A stretch of DNA of 64,000 nt from Lichenostomus cassidix. Taxonomy: Eukaryota > Chordata > Aves > Passeriformes > Meliphagidae. The notes under the pieces are model-generated. The model was given only the letters and a program-made list of their open reading frames with translations. It did not search any database and had not been told where the DNA came from. The position numbers and the translations under genes are program-made. The stretch lies in NCBI GenBank assembly GCA_008360975.2, contig CM039179.1, forward strand, positions 52,062,561 to 52,126,560, in the 5' to 3' direction. Below, piece by piece: positions 61,711 through 64,000 of this stretch; position 1 is the first letter of the stretch; each line of letters begins with the position of its first letter.

Positions 61711-64000
61711 AAAAAAAATATAGATTTCAATGACATTTAGTGTGGAATTCAATTTACCTAGCTGTAAACTTTATAAACACTTGCATATGGATGAATTTCC
61801 TTTTTTGGTAACAGACAGTAACAAGCACTTTTAGAACATAATTCATCTCACTTTTAAAGTAGAGAATAAGTGAAGTAACTTAAAGTGAAGACTAGGAGCC
61901 CTGAGTCTCAGCTGACAGCAAAATATTTATATGAAATGTCAAGAGACAGGCAAAAAAATTTTAGAAGTCAACATCTCTGGACTAGAAAAAACAAGCCGGT
62001 ATAAACAAATCAGAGGCACCTTTTAGAATAATTCCTTCCAACTTTTTAAGAGGCAAAGCAAACTTTCTCCAGTTTTGTCTTACCAGGCTAACCACAGGCT
62101 ACATGGGCTGTGCAGCTCTTGGCTCTACCATCACCTTCACTCCCCCATCATTCCACTGTGTGCCTGCACTCAGGAGAGCTCCAGAGAGATTTCATTCCAA
62201 ACAGCAAAACAAGGGATGACTATTATTCCTGCTTCCCTACATATGCTATGCAAAGAGTGTAGATGACCTTCTCCGTTTTTTTCCAAAGGACTAGAAAGAA
62301 AACAGACCATAGTATTCAATAGAATATGATAATAGAGAACTTTCTTCTAAGCTACCAGCAGTTTCAATGTTGTGATCTTCTGAAAGTAATTTCCTATCTT
62401 TGAAGTCACCAAAATGTTTGATAATAGAGAATAGTTTGTGTTTAAAAATATACACCTGATTACTAGGAATGTTTATTGAAAGTTTATTCTCCCATCTTTT
62501 GAATATATTTGCAACATATTTTGTATTTATAAAGTGAAATATGCAGATGACATACATGAGCACCACGCCTGGAAAAATAAAAATTGTTTCTTTATTTTAA
62601 AACAGCATAATATTTTCTTCTTATTGCCCCCTTAATTTGCCTTTTTTTTTCCTTTTCAAACAATCCACATTAGTTTTTATACAGAAAAACTCTGTTCCAT
62701 AACATAAAGATACTTATATTAAGAGTTAATATAAACAGGTTTTGAAACAAAGATCAATAGCTAAATATGCAAGAAATTGATTTTCAAAAGAAACAAGAAT
62801 TATAACAAGACTGCATGGCAGTCAACACAGAATGTCAATTTAGTGTCTCGACAGCAGGTGTAATAGAAGTTTAATCCAAAAAGGAAGAAGGGTAAGAAGC
62901 TTAATCTTACTGAAGTGTTGCTCTGATAAACACAGAGTCTTCTCTGCAGTTACTCCAGCTGGGCTCAAGGTACCAAAAACAACACTTTAAAATATTTTTA
63001 TTCTCTCTTTAGAGATTTTCATAATTAAAAAAATGAAAATGTTCCATTTTAATTTAGATTTTCTTTCTGGTAGCCTGATTAAGCATTTAACTGTAGTCAA
63101 TCTCAGACTTGTGCAAATAAAGACTCGTTATCAGAAAGTCAATTCAATACAGTGAATTTAATAAATTACTAATTTCTATTTTTTTTCTTTTGGAAAATAA
63201 ATAAATCAGTAAGCACATTTAAAAGTCTAAAGTCTTCCTAAAATCATCTCAACTCACCCCTAAATTTTTAACTTAATTTTTTAAGTTAGAATCCAGCATT
63301 TTCCAAATTATAACACTTGATCTGAAACCTGAACATGCCACAGCTTCATTGTGACTGGGAGTGAGTGAAAGACAAGAAACAATGTGGATAAAAAGCTTAG
63401 AGGAGATAACTGAACAGGGACAATGAAGGAGAACAGAACAGTGGGTGGAGTGTAACAGAACAAAGAGAAAGAGGGCACTGCTCTTGCCTGCAATGAGAGA
63501 TACATAGATCATTATTTTTAAAAGAAGGTGAAAAAGAGGGCAAAAGAAAGACCTAGAGAAGAGCGAAAATGAAAGGAAGGAATAAGTAAGTACAAAATAA
63601 GTGGGGAACTGGCAGCAAGAAAAGTTATTAAAGTCCAAATTTATCCTTCATAATAAATATATTTTAAAAGGCTTCTGAATTTATCAGTAAAATTTAAAAC
63701 TCACATAAAGATCTGTATGAGTAATCCTGGGATTGTTCACTGACACTGAGGCTTTGTGACATAGACCAGCTTGTATCCATTCTTTGATGTGACCTTACCT
63801 CCCAAGACAGGGTGGCAATGTCCAAATATGCCTATTAAGAATGTTTCCTTACTCATGCTCCCTCTTCAATGGTGTCTGAAAAGAACTAGAACTGTTTTCA
63901 TGACCTGAAATTATTTTACAGAACTTCAAAATAATTTAGCAATAAACATGACAGCTAATGTCCACTGACGTTCGTTATTGTCTAATTTACCAGAACAACT
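61711..64000. other. Unique AT-rich non-coding sequence to the window end
   Basis: No gene or transposon recognised. The 121-codon minus frame at 63638-63273 is Ser/Phe/Leu-rich and looks like translated purine-rich DNA read on the other strand. Confidence 0.5.

Overview
This is a non-coding, AT-rich stretch of a bird nuclear genome, most likely a songbird. The case rests on two repeat classes. The first is many 5'-truncated CR1 LINE copies, some ending in the short terminal motif typical of bird CR1 (variants of ATTCTATG/ATTCTGTG). The second is at least eleven endogenous-retrovirus LTRs of several families that look like those common in passerine genomes; this family recognition is from memory, not from a search. 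I find no host protein-coding exon, rRNA, tRNA or CRISPR array. Nearly every long open frame lies in a transposon, on the antisense of one, in a simple repeat, or is at chance level for AT-rich DNA. The window is best read as intergenic or deep intronic DNA.

Layout. 0-10 kb: a 1.2 kb CR1 ORF2 relic (minus), a CR1 3' tail (plus), a CR1 relic (minus) split by a solo LTR with a 5-bp target duplication, another CR1 tail (minus), and a first copy of LTR family A (plus). 10-20 kb: quiet sequence, a short tandem repeat, a decayed ~30-bp minisatellite (13.77-14.42 kb), a reversed family A fragment, a CR1 tail, and a GC-richer LTR with CCAAT, TATA and polyadenylation signals. 20-34 kb: the longest unexplained open frame (20.0-20.5 kb) flanked by imperfect direct repeats, a third family A LTR possibly with a proviral tail, a perfect 15-bp inverted repeat, CR1 relics, a compact alpharetrovirus-like solo LTR (29.2 kb) and a 650-bp solo LTR (33.3 kb). 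34-51 kb: a CR1 tail, a 330-bp all-purine tract with about 40 GGAA units, two LTRs of one further family (40.8 and 50.1 kb), and one more LTR at 46.0 kb. 51-64 kb: about 8 kb with no recognisable repeats, then a 1.39 kb LTR and a faint older repeat.

Nothing here forms an operon or pathway. The biology is the history of mobile elements: nested insertions, solo LTRs left by recombination, and low-complexity tracts. I found no convincing undescribed system. The best items for follow-up are the minisatellite, the 15-bp inverted repeat, the open frame at 20 kb, the long-R LTR, the GGAA tract and the repeat-free interval that could hold conserved regulatory elements.
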